Notes: a model not told the origin generated them from the sequence alone. A stretch of DNA of 64,000 nt from an uncultured Prevotella sp. (GCF_946407605.1 NZ_CAMJOS010000011.1:1-64000), one strand, 5' to 3'. Positions 46,372 through 56,765 are shown, numbered from the stretch's first letter. Numbers and translations are program-made.

Positions 46372-49300
46372 ACTCTGGGTAGTGTAATGATGATGTTTAT
46401 GATGTTATTGGTGTCACGCTCTGCACGGATGCCGCAAGCGTGACGGTTTGTAGCCTCACCATGCTGGCGGACAATCTCGCGGCAGATGAGGAATGGAATA
46501 TTATCTACATGAACAGGCATGAAGAGCTGATGAAGCGGCACATCGGCAACCTGGAACGATGGCAGCAGCACGCGGGCCGTCATATAATGGTCGTCCAACG
46601 GCTGCCATTCTACCTGGAGGGTCTTCTCGCCCGACTTCTTGCGTAGGATGTCGAAGAGATAGTCCACATAGACGGCATCGCCCAGCACCTGATGGTCGAG
46701 CATCTGGATATGCATCTTGCCATAGTCCAGCTGACGGATGGCCTGCTCGCTCAGTAAGCCATAGAGCTCGCGGTAGTAGTCTACGACCTCTGTGAGCGAG
46801 TCATTGTCGCCAGCCGTTATCAGCTGACGGATGCGACTGGGATAGTACATCGTCTCGTGCTTCAGCGTAGAGAGCGTATTGTCGAGCACGGCATTGCAGA
46901 CGTGCAGCCTACCCTCCTCCATCTTCAGTCGTTGCAGCTCGTCGCCCATCATCTCGAGCTGAGCCTGCTGCTGTTGCCAAATCTTCACTCGTTTGTTGTA
47001 AAGCAGCACGTACTGCCACACCACCACCACGATGATGGCGATAAACAGGAGGACGAGCAGGATGATAGCCACCTCTTTGTTAGACTGCGACTGCTGCATG
47101 GTGCGGCAGTAGGTGTCGAGCGTGGTATCGGCTGACATCTCCTTGAACAACTGCGTGTAGATGCGGTTGTTGTAATGATACAACTGCCACTGGTGAAGCG
47201 CCAAGGCGGCCACAGCACTCTCGTTGCGCACATTCAACAGGATGGTATAGTTGATATCGACGCTGTCGTGATACCACAGGATCTCTGGTGGTGTGGCAGA
47301 AAGGTCACCAAGAGGGGTCAGCGTGTCGACAGATGCTAGACGAACACTACGATAAAAGCCGTTGAGACAACAGAGACAGGAGTCGGCATAGTCGAGCGTG
47401 CGCTGATACATACCCTCGATATTGGAATAATAGGCCGAGTCGGCATAGACGCCAGCCTGAGTGAGGAGCTGCGACGGCGTTTGGGCCTGAAGGGTTCCGA
47501 CAAGCGACAAGAGCGCAACAATCAGCGTCATCACACGCTTGGGCAGGCGGAAATAGAAACGACTCCCCTCGCCCACCTTACTCTCGGCGGCTATCAGACA
47601 TACAGAGAATATCTGACTGATCTTACGGTATTTCTCAATGATGCCCTTACAGTTGAGCAAGCCAAAGCCGTGCGACGTCGATGAGTTGTCCATGATGAGC
47701 TTACGGTCGAACACATGTTCCAGTTGTTCCTCAGTCATGCCGATGCCCGTATCCTTCACAGAGATCTCCACATAGTTATCAGTCGATAACACGTCGACAC
47801 TCACACGACCACCTGCTGGCGTGAACTTACGGGCATTATCGGCCAACGTGTTCAACATAAACAGCGTCAGCACCTTGTCGGCCTTCACGTTGACATCGGT
47901 GGGAGGAATATCCAGTTCTATCTCCTTCAGACTGAAGCTGCGACGGCCTCGTGCCAGGATATCGAAGAGCTCCTGCAAGGGGAAGGTCTCGATATGCATG
48001 CTCAGCTCGCCCTTGCGCAACTGAATCCAATGGGTCAGGATGTCGTTCTGGGCATTGATGTCATCTGTCAGCTCGCAGACATATTTCACACGTTCCTCCT
48101 TTTCAGCAGCATCGCAGTCGTTGAGCAGCTTGATTTCATGAATCATGCGGTCTATCAGCGGCATGATGGCATTCACCAGCGAAATCTTGGCCTGCTGCTC
48201 CACATTGAGACGTTTCTCCTGCTCCATATGAAGACGAATCAGGGCAATCTGCTCTTCCAGCTCTTCACGCCGTTCGTCCAAACGTTCATCATGTTCATTG
48301 CGCAGAGTACGCTTGCGATGGATATAGAACAGCCACACTATCACCGCAAAGAGGATAAGGGCCACCACCACAGCCACCAACAGACTGTTGAGCTGGGTGA
48401 GCGACTGCTCCAGCTGCGCAGCACGAGCCTCCAGTCGCTGGTCCTGACGGGTTCGCTCTTGCAGGTCCAGGTAGATATTACGGTTATAGTCGCTTTGTGG
48501 CTTCTGGTCGATAGCAGCATAGACCACGCTGAGTTGCTCGCGGATACTGGCCACCAAATCGGGAGCCTGGAAGATGAGCGTATCGCCCAAGGCCTTTTCC
48601 AAGTTATCCAAGGCTCCCTCGTAATCGCTCAGCGACAGGCAGCACGTAGCCAACGTACGGAAGGCACCAGCCGTCTGATAGGTGTCGCCATAGGTCTGGA
48701 AGATGTCAAGCGCACCATCAGCCATCCACAGCGGCAGCAGCTCGGGTTCTACATTCTCAGGATTGATGAATTTCATGGCAGGCTGATTGTCGAAGGTCAG
48801 CTGCTCACGATATTCTGCTACACTCAGATGCTCTGCCAACGCCTCCAACGAGTTGGCCACAAAATAAGGATAGCCCTCCTGCTGTGCCAACAGGAAGCAA
48901 CGCATCAGATGGTCGAACTCTATCTGGTTGATTTCTGCCTGCGTGCCCTGGGTAATGATGCCACCAGCACCTATATTATAAAGGTAGTTGAGCCACTGGG
49001 CGGTGTCGTTCTCGACATCTGACGTAATAGACTCGATGGCATCGATAGACTGACGCTCAAGACCCACATAATAATAATAGGTGGAGGTAACAATAGCCAG
49101 TTCGCTCTCAGCATAGACCAAACGCGACAGTTGACGATCTGACAGCAGATTGCGCTCTTCGTTAATGCGGTTGAGGGCCCGCTGGGCATGTTCGCGACAA
49201 TCGTAGAACTCACGATTGAGCGACTGGCGCTGGCACAGACGCATCTGCTGGATATAAGCCACCAGCAACTCCAACTGGTTGTCAGTAATCTGGAATATGC

Positions 49301-49574
49301 TATCAAGATGATCACGGGCATCGTCATAGTGCATCGTAGCAATATCGACAAAGGCCAAATTATTCAGCGCCTCTGCCTGACCATCACGATAGCCCTGTTC
49401 TTTGGCCAAAGCAAAAGCCTGGCGCGCATAGCTAACAGTAGAATCCAGATTGCGGTAATGGGCGTTGTAAGACTGCGCATTCAGACGGTCCACTTCAGGA
49501 GACGTTCCGTCTGCACACGAAAAGAACAAAAGCAACAGGAGGCTAAGCCATGAAAACGTAAAACCATTTTTCAT
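46353..49574 (-). CDS. Large two-part sensor histidine kinase (DUF5112/DUF5113-like)
   Basis: A 1073-residue protein. Lipoprotein-like leader (LLLLLFFSCADG); residues about 30-400 are TPR-like helices; transmembrane helix about 408-430 (LLVAVVVALILFAVIVWLF). First kinase unit: possible phospho-His in MIDRMIHEIKLLN-like helix near 475, N box NTLADNARKF near 575, G1 DTGIGM near 605, G2 HGFGLLNCKG near 633. At about 680 a second signal-peptide-like segment starts (MTLIVALLSLVGTLQAQ), then a sensor region, a second helix (EVAIILLVLLFIAIIVVVVW) and a second dimerisation-like helix with STLKHETMYYPSR near 908, followed by a degenerate ATPase region. I recall Bacteroides kinases with DUF5112 and DUF5113 of this layout. 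Overlaps its regulator gene. Confidence 0.85.
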   Translation of the reverse strand: MKNGFTFSWLSLLLLLFFSCADGTSPEVDRLNAQSYNAHYRNLDSTVSYARQAFALAKEQGYRDGQAEALNNLAFVDIATMHYDDARDHLDSIFQITDNQLELLVAYIQQMRLCQRQSLNREFYDCREHAQRALNRINEERNLLSDRQLSRLVYAESELAIVTSTYYYYVGLERQSIDAIESITSDVENDTAQWLNYLYNIGAGGIITQGTQAEINQIEFDHLMRCFLLAQQEGYPYFVANSLEALAEHLSVAEYREQLTFDNQPAMKFINPENVEPELLPLWMADGALDIFQTYGDTYQTAGAFRTLATCCLSLSDYEGALDNLEKALGDTLIFQAPDLVASIREQLSVVYAAIDQKPQSDYNRNIYLDLQERTRQDQRLEARAAQLEQSLTQLNSLLVAVVVALILFAVIVWLFYIHRKRTLRNEHDERLDERREELEEQIALIRLHMEQEKRLNVEQQAKISLVNAIMPLIDRMIHEIKLLNDCDAAEKEERVKYVCELTDDINAQNDILTHWIQLRKGELSMHIETFPLQELFDILARGRRSFSLKEIELDIPPTDVNVKADKVLTLFMLNTLADNARKFTPAGGRVSVDVLSTDNYVEISVKDTGIGMTEEQLEHVFDRKLIMDNSSTSHGFGLLNCKGIIEKYRKISQIFSVCLIAAESKVGEGSRFYFRLPKRVMTLIVALLSLVGTLQAQTPSQLLTQAGVYADSAYYSNIEGMYQRTLDYADSCLCCLNGFYRSVRLASVDTLTPLGDLSATPPEILWYHDSVDINYTILLNVRNESAVAALALHQWQLYHYNNRIYTQLFKEMSADTTLDTYCRTMQQSQSNKEVAIILLVLLFIAIIVVVVWQYVLLYNKRVKIWQQQQAQLEMMGDELQRLKMEEGRLHVCNAVLDNTLSTLKHETMYYPSRIRQLITAGDNDSLTEVVDYYRELYGLLSEQAIRQLDYGKMHIQMLDHQVLGDAVYVDYLFDILRKKSGEKTLQVEWQPLDDHYMTARVLLPSFQVADVPLHQLFMPVHVDNIPFLICREIVRQHGEATNRHACGIRAERDTNNIINIIITLPRVCKTSK

Positions 49575-49613
49575 ACCTTAACCTCCTGATGTTATTTAAG
49601 GAATCATTGTTAT

Positions 49614-50282
49614 TCAGGCACGAGCTTTGGCAATGTAACCAAGTGCTTCGCGGCACTTATCCGTTACATACTGCCAATCGCCTGCCTTCACTTTGTCTGA
49701 TGGGAACAGCTTCGAGCCCATACCCACACAGAAGACACCCGACTTGAACCATTTGGTCAGGTTCTCCTCTTCTGGAGCAACGCCGCCTGTCACCATGATC
49801 TTTGACCAAGGCATAGGAGCCTTCAGGCCTTTCACCATGTTAGGACCAACCACATCGCCAGGGAAAACCTTCGTCAGGTCGCAACCCAGCTCCTGAGCCT
49901 TACCAATCTCAGAAACCGTCATGCAGCCAGGGCAATAAGGCACCAGACGACGATTGCAGACAGGAGCAATCTCAGGATTGAACAGCGGACCAACCACGAA
50001 GTTGGCACCCAACTGCAGATAAAGGGCTGCTGTGGGAGCATCGACAACAGAGCCAATGCCCAGAGCCAACTCAGGACACTCTTTGTCGGCCCACTTCACC
50101 AGCTCGCCGAAGACCTCCTGAGCGAAGTCGCCACGATTCGTAAACTCAAACGCACGGACACCGCCCTCGTAGCAGGCCTTCACCACGTTCTTGCAAGTTT
50201 CCAAATCCTTATGATAGAAGACGGGCACCATACCAGTATCACCAATCTTCTTCATGACAGCTATCTTATCAAACTTTGCCAT
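49614..50282 (-). CDS. eda: KDPG/KHG aldolase
   Basis: A 222-residue class I aldolase that splits 2-keto-3-deoxy-6-phosphogluconate to pyruvate and glyceraldehyde 3-phosphate. The sequence has [16 protein letters not shown] (general-acid Glu region), [39 protein letters not shown], the Schiff-base lysine in [10 protein letters not shown], and [14 protein letters not shown]. It follows kdgK by 48 bases and completes the kinase-aldolase pair for hexuronate breakdown. Confidence 0.94.
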   Translation of the reverse strand: MAKFDKIAVMKKIGDTGMVPVFYHKDLETCKNVVKACYEGGVRAFEFTNRGDFAQEVFGELVKWADKECPELALGIGSVVDAPTAALYLQLGANFVVGPLFNPEIAPVCNRRLVPYCPGCMTVSEIGKAQELGCDLTKVFPGDVVGPNMVKGLKAPMPWSKIMVTGGVAPEEENLTKWFKSGVFCVGMGSKLFPSDKVKAGDWQYVTDKCREALGYIAKARA

Positions 50283-50294
50283 TTTTTCTTTTTC

Positions 50295-50320
50295 GTTATT
50301 ACGTTATAACGTTATTACGA
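50295..50320. repeat. CGTTATTACG direct repeat around TTATAA
   Basis: Two CGTTATTACG units flank TTATAA between kdgK and eda, so the centre is the 12-bp palindrome ACGTTATAACGT (50301-50312). It may be an operator, an mRNA element or a simple intergenic repeat. Confidence 0.6.
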
Positions 50321-50330
50321 TATTTAGATT

Positions 50331-51353
50331 TTAGCGCTGAACACGACCATTGGCACTACCACCAGCCAGAGCCTCTACCTCATCGGCAGACACCAGGTTG
50401 AAGTCGCCATTGATAGTGTGCTTCAGAGCAGAAGCAGCCACAGCAAACTCAAGGGCCTCGCCCTGAGTCTTCTTCGTCAGCAGACCATGAATCAGACCAC
50501 CTGAGAACGAGTCGCCACCACCAACGCGGTCGATGATGGGATTGATCTCGTAGCGCTTGCTCTGGTAGAACTCCTTACCATCGTAGATAAGGGCCTTCCA
50601 ACCGTTATAGGTAGCGCTGTAACTCTCGCGGAGCGTAGAGACAACATACTTGAAGCCGAACTCCTGCATCATCTGCTTGAAGATGCCCTCATAGCCAGCA
50701 GCATCGGTCTGACCGCCTTCTACGTCAGCATCGGGCTTGAAGCCGAGACAGAGCTCTGCGTCTTCCTCGTTGCCGATACAAACATCCACATATTTCATCA
50801 AAGGACGCATAATAGAGATAGCCTTCTCGCTGGTCCACAGCTTCTTGCGGAAGTTCAGGTCAACACTAATCGTGACACCATGACGCTTGGCAGCCTCACA
50901 AGCCAACTTGGTCAGCTCGGCAGCCTTGTCAGAAATAGCGGGTGTGATGCCACTCCAATGGAACCACTGGGCACCCTCCATAATAGCATCGAAATCGAAA
51001 TCAGAGGGATTAGCCTCAGCGATGCTGGAGTGAGCACGGTCGTAAATAACTTTTGAAGGACGCATTGATGCACCCGTCTCTGCATAATAGAGACCTATAC
51101 GGTCGCCGCCACGAGCCACAAAACGGGTATCAACACCATAACGGCGCAGCGCGTTCACGGCAATCTGGCCTATCTCATGCTTGGGCAATTTGCTTACGAA
51201 ATAAGCCTCATGACCATAATTAGCCAAGCTGATAGCTACATTAGCCTCGCCGCCACCAGGAATGATGCGGAATGATTCACTCTGAATAAAACGGTCGTTG
51301 CCCTGAGGCGACAGGCGAAGCATAATCTCGCCCAAAGTTACAATTTTTGCCAT
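50331..51353 (-). CDS. kdgK: 2-keto-3-deoxygluconate kinase (PfkB family)
   Basis: A 340-residue sugar kinase that phosphorylates KDG at C6. PfkB marks: IPGGGEANVAISLANYGHEA near the start, TISVDLNFRKKLW, ICIGNEEDAELCL-like region, and the C-terminal signature DRVGGGDSFSGGLIHGL with the catalytic Asp. The product feeds the aldolase gene next to it. No KDG transporter or uxu gene is visible in this window. Confidence 0.92.
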   Translation of the reverse strand: MAKIVTLGEIMLRLSPQGNDRFIQSESFRIIPGGGEANVAISLANYGHEAYFVSKLPKHEIGQIAVNALRRYGVDTRFVARGGDRIGLYYAETGASMRPSKVIYDRAHSSIAEANPSDFDFDAIMEGAQWFHWSGITPAISDKAAELTKLACEAAKRHGVTISVDLNFRKKLWTSEKAISIMRPLMKYVDVCIGNEEDAELCLGFKPDADVEGGQTDAAGYEGIFKQMMQEFGFKYVVSTLRESYSATYNGWKALIYDGKEFYQSKRYEINPIIDRVGGGDSFSGGLIHGLLTKKTQGEALEFAVAASALKHTINGDFNLVSADEVEALAGGSANGRVQR

Positions 51354-51404
51354 TGTCTTTTGTTAATTTTTTGATAGATTTTCTGTTTCTTTCGTTTGCA
51401 GCCA

Positions 51405-51412
51405 CAAAAATA
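51405..51412 (-). promoter_or_regulatory. Sigma-ABfr -7 element (TATTTTTG) for kdgK
   Basis: TATTTTTGTGG on the minus strand is 52 bases before the kdgK start. It lies within the 96 bases between rho and kdgK; rho transcripts may also read through. Confidence 0.5.
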
Positions 51413-51449
51413 CATATTATTTCTGATATAACGAAACAATTTGAAGTTT

Positions 51450-53366
51450 TTAACCGTTCATCGACATCAGGAACTCTTCGTTGTTGCGACTCTGCACAAG
51501 GCGATCGCGAACAGTATTCATGGCTTCTATCGGGTTCATCTCGGCAATAAACTTGCGGATAATCCACATGCGGTTGAGCGTGGTCTGGTCTTGCAGCAGG
51601 TCGTCGCGACGAGTAGAAGACTGGACAAGGTTCAATGCAGGGAACACACGCTTGTTGCTGAGCATACGGTCGAGCTGTATCTCAGAATTACCCGTACCCT
51701 TGAACTCCTCGAAAATCACCTCGTCCATCTTTGAACCAGTATCAACAAGGGCTGTAGCAATAATGGTCAGCGAACCACCATTCTCAATATTACGGGCAGC
51801 ACCAAAGAAGCGCTTGGGCTTCTGCAGAGCGTTGGCATCAACACCACCAGTAAGCACCTTACCGCTGGCAGGCGACACCGTATTATAAGCACGGGCCAGA
51901 CGTGTGATAGAATCGAGGAAGATAACCACATCGTGACCACATTCTACCATACGCTTTGCTTTCTCGAGCACAATACCTGCAATCTTCACATGACGGTCGG
52001 CAGGCTCATCGAACGTAGAGGCAATCACCTCAGCATTAACAGTACGGCTCATATCTGTTACCTCCTCAGGACGCTCATCGATGAGCAGCATCATGATATA
52101 TGCCTCAGGATGGTTGGCAGCAATAGCATTGGCAATATCCTTCATCAGGATGGTCTTACCTGTCTTGGGCTGTGCCACAATCAGCGCACGCTGTCCCTTA
52201 CCTATTGGCGAGAACAAATCCACGATACGGGTCGAGGGATTGGTGGTGGCGGGGTCGCCACAGAGATTGAACTTCTCGTCAGGGAACAAGGGCGTCAAGT
52301 GCTCGAACGACACACGGTCTCTCACCTCCGACGGCTCACGTCCATTAATGGACTTCACAGTCGACATGGCGAAATATTTCTCATTGTCATGCGGAGGACG
52401 TACAGTACACTCTACGACATCACCCGTTTTCAGGCTGTATTTCTTAATCTGCTGGGGCGATACATAGATATCATCAGGCGATGACAGATAGTTGTAGTCG
52501 CTGGAGCGCAGGAAACCATAGCCATCCTGCAAGAGCTCAAGGACACCATTGCCATCAATGAGATCTTCAAAATCAAAACGGGCAATGGGTGCTGAGGGTT
52601 GCTGTCCTGCAGGCTGGAACACCTGTTCTGACTGTTGTACGACAGGACGGTCGAACATATCCAATGTAGGAATGGCGGCCTGATCCTCAATAGGCAGGTC
52701 CACCACAGTAATAAAGTCTGTTCCGTCGCCAGGATCACCTTCCCATATATCCTCGTCTTCCATCAGACTCTGCATATCGGGAGTCATCTCCTGATGACGT
52801 GACATCTTTTCCTGCAACTGCTCGAGCATCTCGACGGCAGGCTCTTCATCAGAAGAGAAATCGGCGCTGGCCTCAGGAACAATGTCTGACAAATCTTCCT
52901 TTACCTTCTCTTCCTGTGCTGCAGCAGCCTCCTGTGCCTGCTTTGCAGCCTCTGCGGCAGCAATGGCAGCCAGCTCAGCCTTCGACTTACGACCTCTGCG
53001 CTTGGGCTTCGGCTCTTCTGCAGGTGCAGCCTCTACGGCTGGTGCCTGACTCTCAGCCTGTGGCTCAGATAAGTCGGCAAACAACGAGGGTGCCTCTGGC
53101 GCTTTGTTCTTCTGGTTCTTCACATCAAGGTTCTCACCCTCCTTTCCTCTGACAGAATATACCTTGTCAGTATCTTTCTTGGCAATACGGGTGCGTTTGC
53201 GCTTGGTGGCCGAAGCGCCAGAAGCGCTCTCTATAGCGGCCTTGTCAAGAATCTCATAGATAACGTTCTCCATCGTGTCATCCTGAGATACTTTCACTCC
53301 CAACTGCCCTGCCACCTCCATCAATTCGGGGATTGGCATTTGCTCTAATTGTTCTTTGGTGTACAT
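51450..53366 (-). CDS. rho: Transcription termination factor Rho, long form
   Basis: A 638-residue RNA helicase from the ATG at 53364-53366 ([18 protein letters not shown]); the longer frame starts in the promoter. Residues 1-50 are the Rho N-terminal domain. About 60-270 is an acidic, Ala/Pro/Gln-rich disordered insertion with a basic patch ([14 protein letters not shown]). The RNA-binding cold-shock domain ([19 protein letters not shown]) and the ATPase follow: [13 protein letters not shown] (Walker A), [18 protein letters not shown] (Walker B), and [15 protein letters not shown]. Bacteroides Rho has a similar insertion reported to drive condensation. Its own promoter is at 53466-53496. Confidence 0.96.
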   Translation of the reverse strand: MYTKEQLEQMPIPELMEVAGQLGVKVSQDDTMENVIYEILDKAAIESASGASATKRKRTRIAKKDTDKVYSVRGKEGENLDVKNQKNKAPEAPSLFADLSEPQAESQAPAVEAAPAEEPKPKRRGRKSKAELAAIAAAEAAKQAQEAAAAQEEKVKEDLSDIVPEASADFSSDEEPAVEMLEQLQEKMSRHQEMTPDMQSLMEDEDIWEGDPGDGTDFITVVDLPIEDQAAIPTLDMFDRPVVQQSEQVFQPAGQQPSAPIARFDFEDLIDGNGVLELLQDGYGFLRSSDYNYLSSPDDIYVSPQQIKKYSLKTGDVVECTVRPPHDNEKYFAMSTVKSINGREPSEVRDRVSFEHLTPLFPDEKFNLCGDPATTNPSTRIVDLFSPIGKGQRALIVAQPKTGKTILMKDIANAIAANHPEAYIMMLLIDERPEEVTDMSRTVNAEVIASTFDEPADRHVKIAGIVLEKAKRMVECGHDVVIFLDSITRLARAYNTVSPASGKVLTGGVDANALQKPKRFFGAARNIENGGSLTIIATALVDTGSKMDEVIFEEFKGTGNSEIQLDRMLSNKRVFPALNLVQSSTRRDDLLQDQTTLNRMWIIRKFIAEMNPIEAMNTVRDRLVQSRNNEEFLMSMNG

Positions 53367-53465
53367 ATCTAACAATAATATGTTATACGACAAATTGATA
53401 AAATTGAATGTGATTTTTGTAATAAAGCGCTTCACGGATAGAAACGCTGTTTCTGAAATCGAGTG

Positions 53466-53496
53466 CAAAGATACTCATTTTTTTCATAACGACAAA
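53466..53496 (-). promoter_or_regulatory. Full sigma-ABfr promoter for rho
   Basis: On the minus strand TTTG (53493-53496) and TATCTTTG (53466-53473) are 19 bases apart. The leader is about 95 bases long. The longer in-frame start at 53468 falls inside this promoter and is excluded. Confidence 0.75.
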
Positions 53497-53529
53497 AAAA
53501 ATGAGTATCTTTTTTATTTTCTTTACCCT

Positions 53530-54567
53530 TTATTTGTATTGGCGAAGGGTGCCAATCAGCTCATTATTCTCGTTGCGAGTACCAATGGTGATTCGCAAAC
53601 AGTTATGACAGAGCTGCACACGGGTACGGTTCCTGACAATAACGCCCTGCTTCACCAGATAGTCATAAATGCCTTGAGCATCACTAACCTTGGCCAAGAA
53701 GAAGTTGGCATCTGTAGGATATACCTTCTCACAGATAGACAACTGACTGAAAGCCTCAAGCATGCGTGAACGTTCCTGAAGAATCATCTGCACCCAACGG
53801 TCAACCTCAAAGGGGTCGCTCAATACCTTGATGGCCTGCTGCTGAGTGAGATAGTTGACATTATAGGGATACTTCACCTTATTGAAAATGTCAATAATCT
53901 CTGGAGAGGCGAAAGCCATACCCAGTCGGATGGCTGCCGAGGCCCACGCCTTACTCAGCGTGTTGAGCACCACCAGGTTAGGATAGCGAGGCAGCTCATA
54001 GCGCAAAGGACGCAGTCGCGAGAAGTCGCTATAGGCTTCGTCAACAACCACAATACCTTCGAAAGCATTCAGCAGTTTTACTATTTCGTCGCGATTGATA
54101 TCATTACCAGTAGGGTTGTTAGGACTGCAGACCCAAATCACCTTTGTATGGGCATCGCAGGCAGCCAGTAGTTTGTCTGCTGCAATCTGATAGTTCTCGT
54201 CGAGTAACACAGGACGATATTCCACATCATTGATATCAGCGCACACCTTATACATGCCATAGGTGGGCTCAATGGCCACCACATTGTCTTCCTTCGGCTC
54301 ACAGAAGCAACGGTACATCAGGTCGATAGCCTCGTCGCTGCCATTACCAAGAAAGGTATAGTCAACAGGAATGCCCTTTACCTGCTCAATCTTCTTCTTC
54401 AGCTCCAGTTGCAAAGGGTCTGGATAACGGTTCAGAGGACTACCATAAGGATTCTCGTTGGCATCGAGGAAAACCCTGGCCGTTGTTCCTGAGAACTCAT
54501 TACGGGCACAGCTATAGGGTGCCAGATTCCAGATATTCTTGCGGGTTAGTTTTTCAAGACTAATCAT
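53530..54567 (-). CDS. hisC: Histidinol-phosphate aminotransferase
   Basis: A 345-residue PLP enzyme from the ATG at 54565-54567 ([17 protein letters not shown]); the frame extends three codons to a TTG. It converts imidazole acetol phosphate to histidinol phosphate. Motifs include [59 protein letters not shown] and the PLP lysine in [18 protein letters not shown]. It follows hisD; hisB, the usual next gene, is not there, and rho lies downstream instead. Confidence 0.95.
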   Translation of the reverse strand: MISLEKLTRKNIWNLAPYSCARNEFSGTTARVFLDANENPYGSPLNRYPDPLQLELKKKIEQVKGIPVDYTFLGNGSDEAIDLMYRCFCEPKEDNVVAIEPTYGMYKVCADINDVEYRPVLLDENYQIAADKLLAACDAHTKVIWVCSPNNPTGNDINRDEIVKLLNAFEGIVVVDEAYSDFSRLRPLRYELPRYPNLVVLNTLSKAWASAAIRLGMAFASPEIIDIFNKVKYPYNVNYLTQQQAIKVLSDPFEVDRWVQMILQERSRMLEAFSQLSICEKVYPTDANFFLAKVSDAQGIYDYLVKQGVIVRNRTRVQLCHNCLRITIGTRNENNELIGTLRQYK

Positions 54568-54586
54568 AATTCTCAAATCTCAATTA

Positions 54587-55873
54587 TCAATTCTCTATTG
54601 CACGTAAGCGTACAGTCATCGCATTCTTGTGAGCATCCAGCTGTTCAGCCTCAGCCATCAGCTCTACGGCACGACCTATCTGTCGGATGCCTTCTTCCGA
54701 CAGATGTTGGAAGGTGACCTTACGACAGTAGCTGTCAAGGTTCACGCCACTATAGGCTGTAGCATAGCCGTGAGTGGGTAATGTATGATTCGTGCCGCTG
54801 GCATAGTCGCCAGCACTCTCACAGGCATATTTGCCCAGGAACACGCTTCCGGCATTCACCACCTGCTCAGCCATCTCAGCATAGTTGGCTGTTTGAATAA
54901 TAAGATGTTCGGGCGCGTACATATTAGAAAGAGCCATCATCTCATCAGAAGAGCTGACCAGCACACAGCGGCTGTTCTCAAGAGCCTTCTCGGCAATCTC
55001 CTTACGAGGCAGCAGATTCAACTGACGCTCCACCTCATTCTGCACCTCTTGGAGCAGCTTTTCCGAAGTGGTAACCAGCAGCACCTGCGAGTCAATACCA
55101 TGCTCGGCCTGCGACAGCAGGTCGGCAGCCACAAAGGCAGCATCGGCAGTATCATCGGCCAGCACACAAACCTCGCTAGGACCAGCAGGCATATCAATGG
55201 CCACATCGCCCAGCGACACCTGCTGTTTGGCAGCCATCACATACTGATTGCCTGGACCGAAGATCTTGAACACCTTGGGTACAGATTCTGTACCATAGGC
55301 CATCGCTCCGATAGCCTGCACACCACCAGCCTTGAAGATACGACTGACGCCAGCAATACGGGCTGCCACCAAGATGGCGGGGTTCACTTTACCTTCGCGG
55401 TTTGGAGGCGTGCAAAGCACAATCTCCTGACATCCAGCAATCTTAGCAGGCGTAGCCAACATCAAGACGGTAGAGAACAACGGTGCTGTGCCTCCAGGAA
55501 TATAAAGACCAACCTTCTCGATAGCCACACTTTTCTGCCAGCATTCCACACCAGCACGTGTCTCAATCTTCTGACCTTCAAACTTCTGTGCAGCATGGAA
55601 CTTGAAGATATTCTCATGAGCCAGCTTGATGGCAGCCTTCAAGTCGGCACTTACCAATGTCTCAGCCTCGTCAATCTCGGCTTCAGTAACAGCCAGAGAG
55701 GCAAGCGCTACATGGTCAAAACGCTGCTCGTATTCCTTGACAGCTTCGTCACCACGTGCCTTTACATCGCTCAATACGCTACTGACGGTGTTCATCAACT
55801 GCGTGATGTCAAGATGTGGACGCTGACAAATCTCGGCCCATTGCTCCTGTTTGGGATAATTGATAATCTTCAT
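54587..55873 (-). CDS. hisD: Histidinol dehydrogenase
   Basis: A 428-residue zinc enzyme that oxidises histidinol twice to histidine. Recognisable segments are YIPGGTAPLFSTVLMLATPA, CTPPNREGKVNPAILVAARI, GGVQAIGAMAYGTESVPKV, IDMPAGPSEVCVLADD and SQAEHGIDSQVLLVTTS with the catalytic His pair region, and FLGKYACESAGDYASGTNH. Second gene of the hisG-hisD-hisC operon. The bases after its stop are TAATTGAGATTTGAGAATT, again repeat-like. Confidence 0.97.
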   Translation of the reverse strand: MKIINYPKQEQWAEICQRPHLDITQLMNTVSSVLSDVKARGDEAVKEYEQRFDHVALASLAVTEAEIDEAETLVSADLKAAIKLAHENIFKFHAAQKFEGQKIETRAGVECWQKSVAIEKVGLYIPGGTAPLFSTVLMLATPAKIAGCQEIVLCTPPNREGKVNPAILVAARIAGVSRIFKAGGVQAIGAMAYGTESVPKVFKIFGPGNQYVMAAKQQVSLGDVAIDMPAGPSEVCVLADDTADAAFVAADLLSQAEHGIDSQVLLVTTSEKLLQEVQNEVERQLNLLPRKEIAEKALENSRCVLVSSSDEMMALSNMYAPEHLIIQTANYAEMAEQVVNAGSVFLGKYACESAGDYASGTNHTLPTHGYATAYSGVNLDSYCRKVTFQHLSEEGIRQIGRAVELMAEAEQLDAHKNAMTVRLRAIEN

Positions 55874-55876
55874 CTA

Positions 55877-55916
55877 TGCGGTAGCAAATTTTTCACTATT
55901 CACTTTTCACTTCTCA
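55877..55916 (-). repeat. Dispersed repeat copy 1 at the hisG stop codon
   Basis: On the minus strand the unit begins in the hisG TGA and reads AGTGAAAAGTGAATAGTGAA then AATTTGCTACCGCA. The TGCGGTAGCAAATTTTTCAC part recurs at 63219-63250 and, with changes, at 59998-60040. Confidence 0.8.
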
Positions 55917-56765
55917 AAGAATCATCTTCTCAATGGGAGTCACCAGGATGCCTTGTGCGCCCAGCTCTTTCAGCTGACCGATAATCTCCCAGAAACGTTT
56001 CTCGTCGAGTACAGTATGTACAGAGCACCATTCCTCATCAGCCAGAGGGATGATGGTGGGACTCTTCAGACCAGGCAGCACGTTGATAATCTCCTGCAGA
56101 CGGGCCTTGGGCGCATTCATGCGGACATATTTCTTATCTTCAGCCTCACGAACGGCAGCAAAGCGGAACAGCATCTGGTTGAGCAAGTCTTTCTTCTCCT
56201 GACTCATACCTGCATGTCCAATCAACAAGGCCTCGCTCTGCATCACCACCTCTACCTCACGCAGGTTGTTGCTCACCAGCGTAGATCCGCTGCTGACGAT
56301 ATCGAAAATGGCATCGGCCAAACCAATACCTGGGCTAATCTCCACACTACCTGTAATGACATGAATCTCTGCATTGATGTGATTCTTGCTGAGGAACTTT
56401 TCCAGGATAACAGGATAAGAGGTGGCGATGGTCTTGCCATTGAACCACTCCAGACCCTTATAATCGATATCCTTGGGGATGGCCAGCGACAGACGACAAC
56501 GACTGAATCCCAGTCGCGATACAATATCGGCCTCGGCACCGCGCTCCACAAATTCGTTCTCACCTACCACACCGATATCGGCCACACCCGTAGCCACACA
56601 CTGTGGAATATCATCATCACGCAGATAAAGGACTTCCAATGGGAAATTACTTGCCTCTACCAAGAGGGTACGCTTACTGGCACTCACCTTGATATCAGCC
56701 TCACTCAGCAACTGCATGGTGTCTTCAAACAGACGTCCTTTTGATTGTACTGCAATACGTAACAT
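55914..56765 (-). CDS. hisG: ATP phosphoribosyltransferase, long form
   Basis: A 283-residue enzyme for the first step of histidine synthesis (ATP plus PRPP). It starts MLRIAVQSKGRLFEDTMQLL and has VATGVADIGVVGENEFVERG, FSRCRLSLAIPKD, TSYPVILEKFLSKN and GLADAIFDIVSSGSTLVSN. The last 75 residues form the regulatory ACT-like domain that binds histidine (KYVRMNAPKARLQEIINVL), so it is probably feedback-inhibited and needs no HisZ. First gene of the his operon. Confidence 0.97.
   Translation of the reverse strand: MLRIAVQSKGRLFEDTMQLLSEADIKVSASKRTLLVEASNFPLEVLYLRDDDIPQCVATGVADIGVVGENEFVERGAEADIVSRLGFSRCRLSLAIPKDIDYKGLEWFNGKTIATSYPVILEKFLSKNHINAEIHVITGSVEISPGIGLADAIFDIVSSGSTLVSNNLREVEVVMQSEALLIGHAGMSQEKKDLLNQMLFRFAAVREAEDKKYVRMNAPKARLQEIINVLPGLKSPTIIPLADEEWCSVHTVLDEKRFWEIIGQLKELGAQGILVTPIEKMIL

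Noticed and set aside
47994..49022. 342-codon plus-strand frame antisense to the histidine kinase
   Set aside because: Glutamine/histidine/leucine-rich shadow of the kinase's third codon positions.
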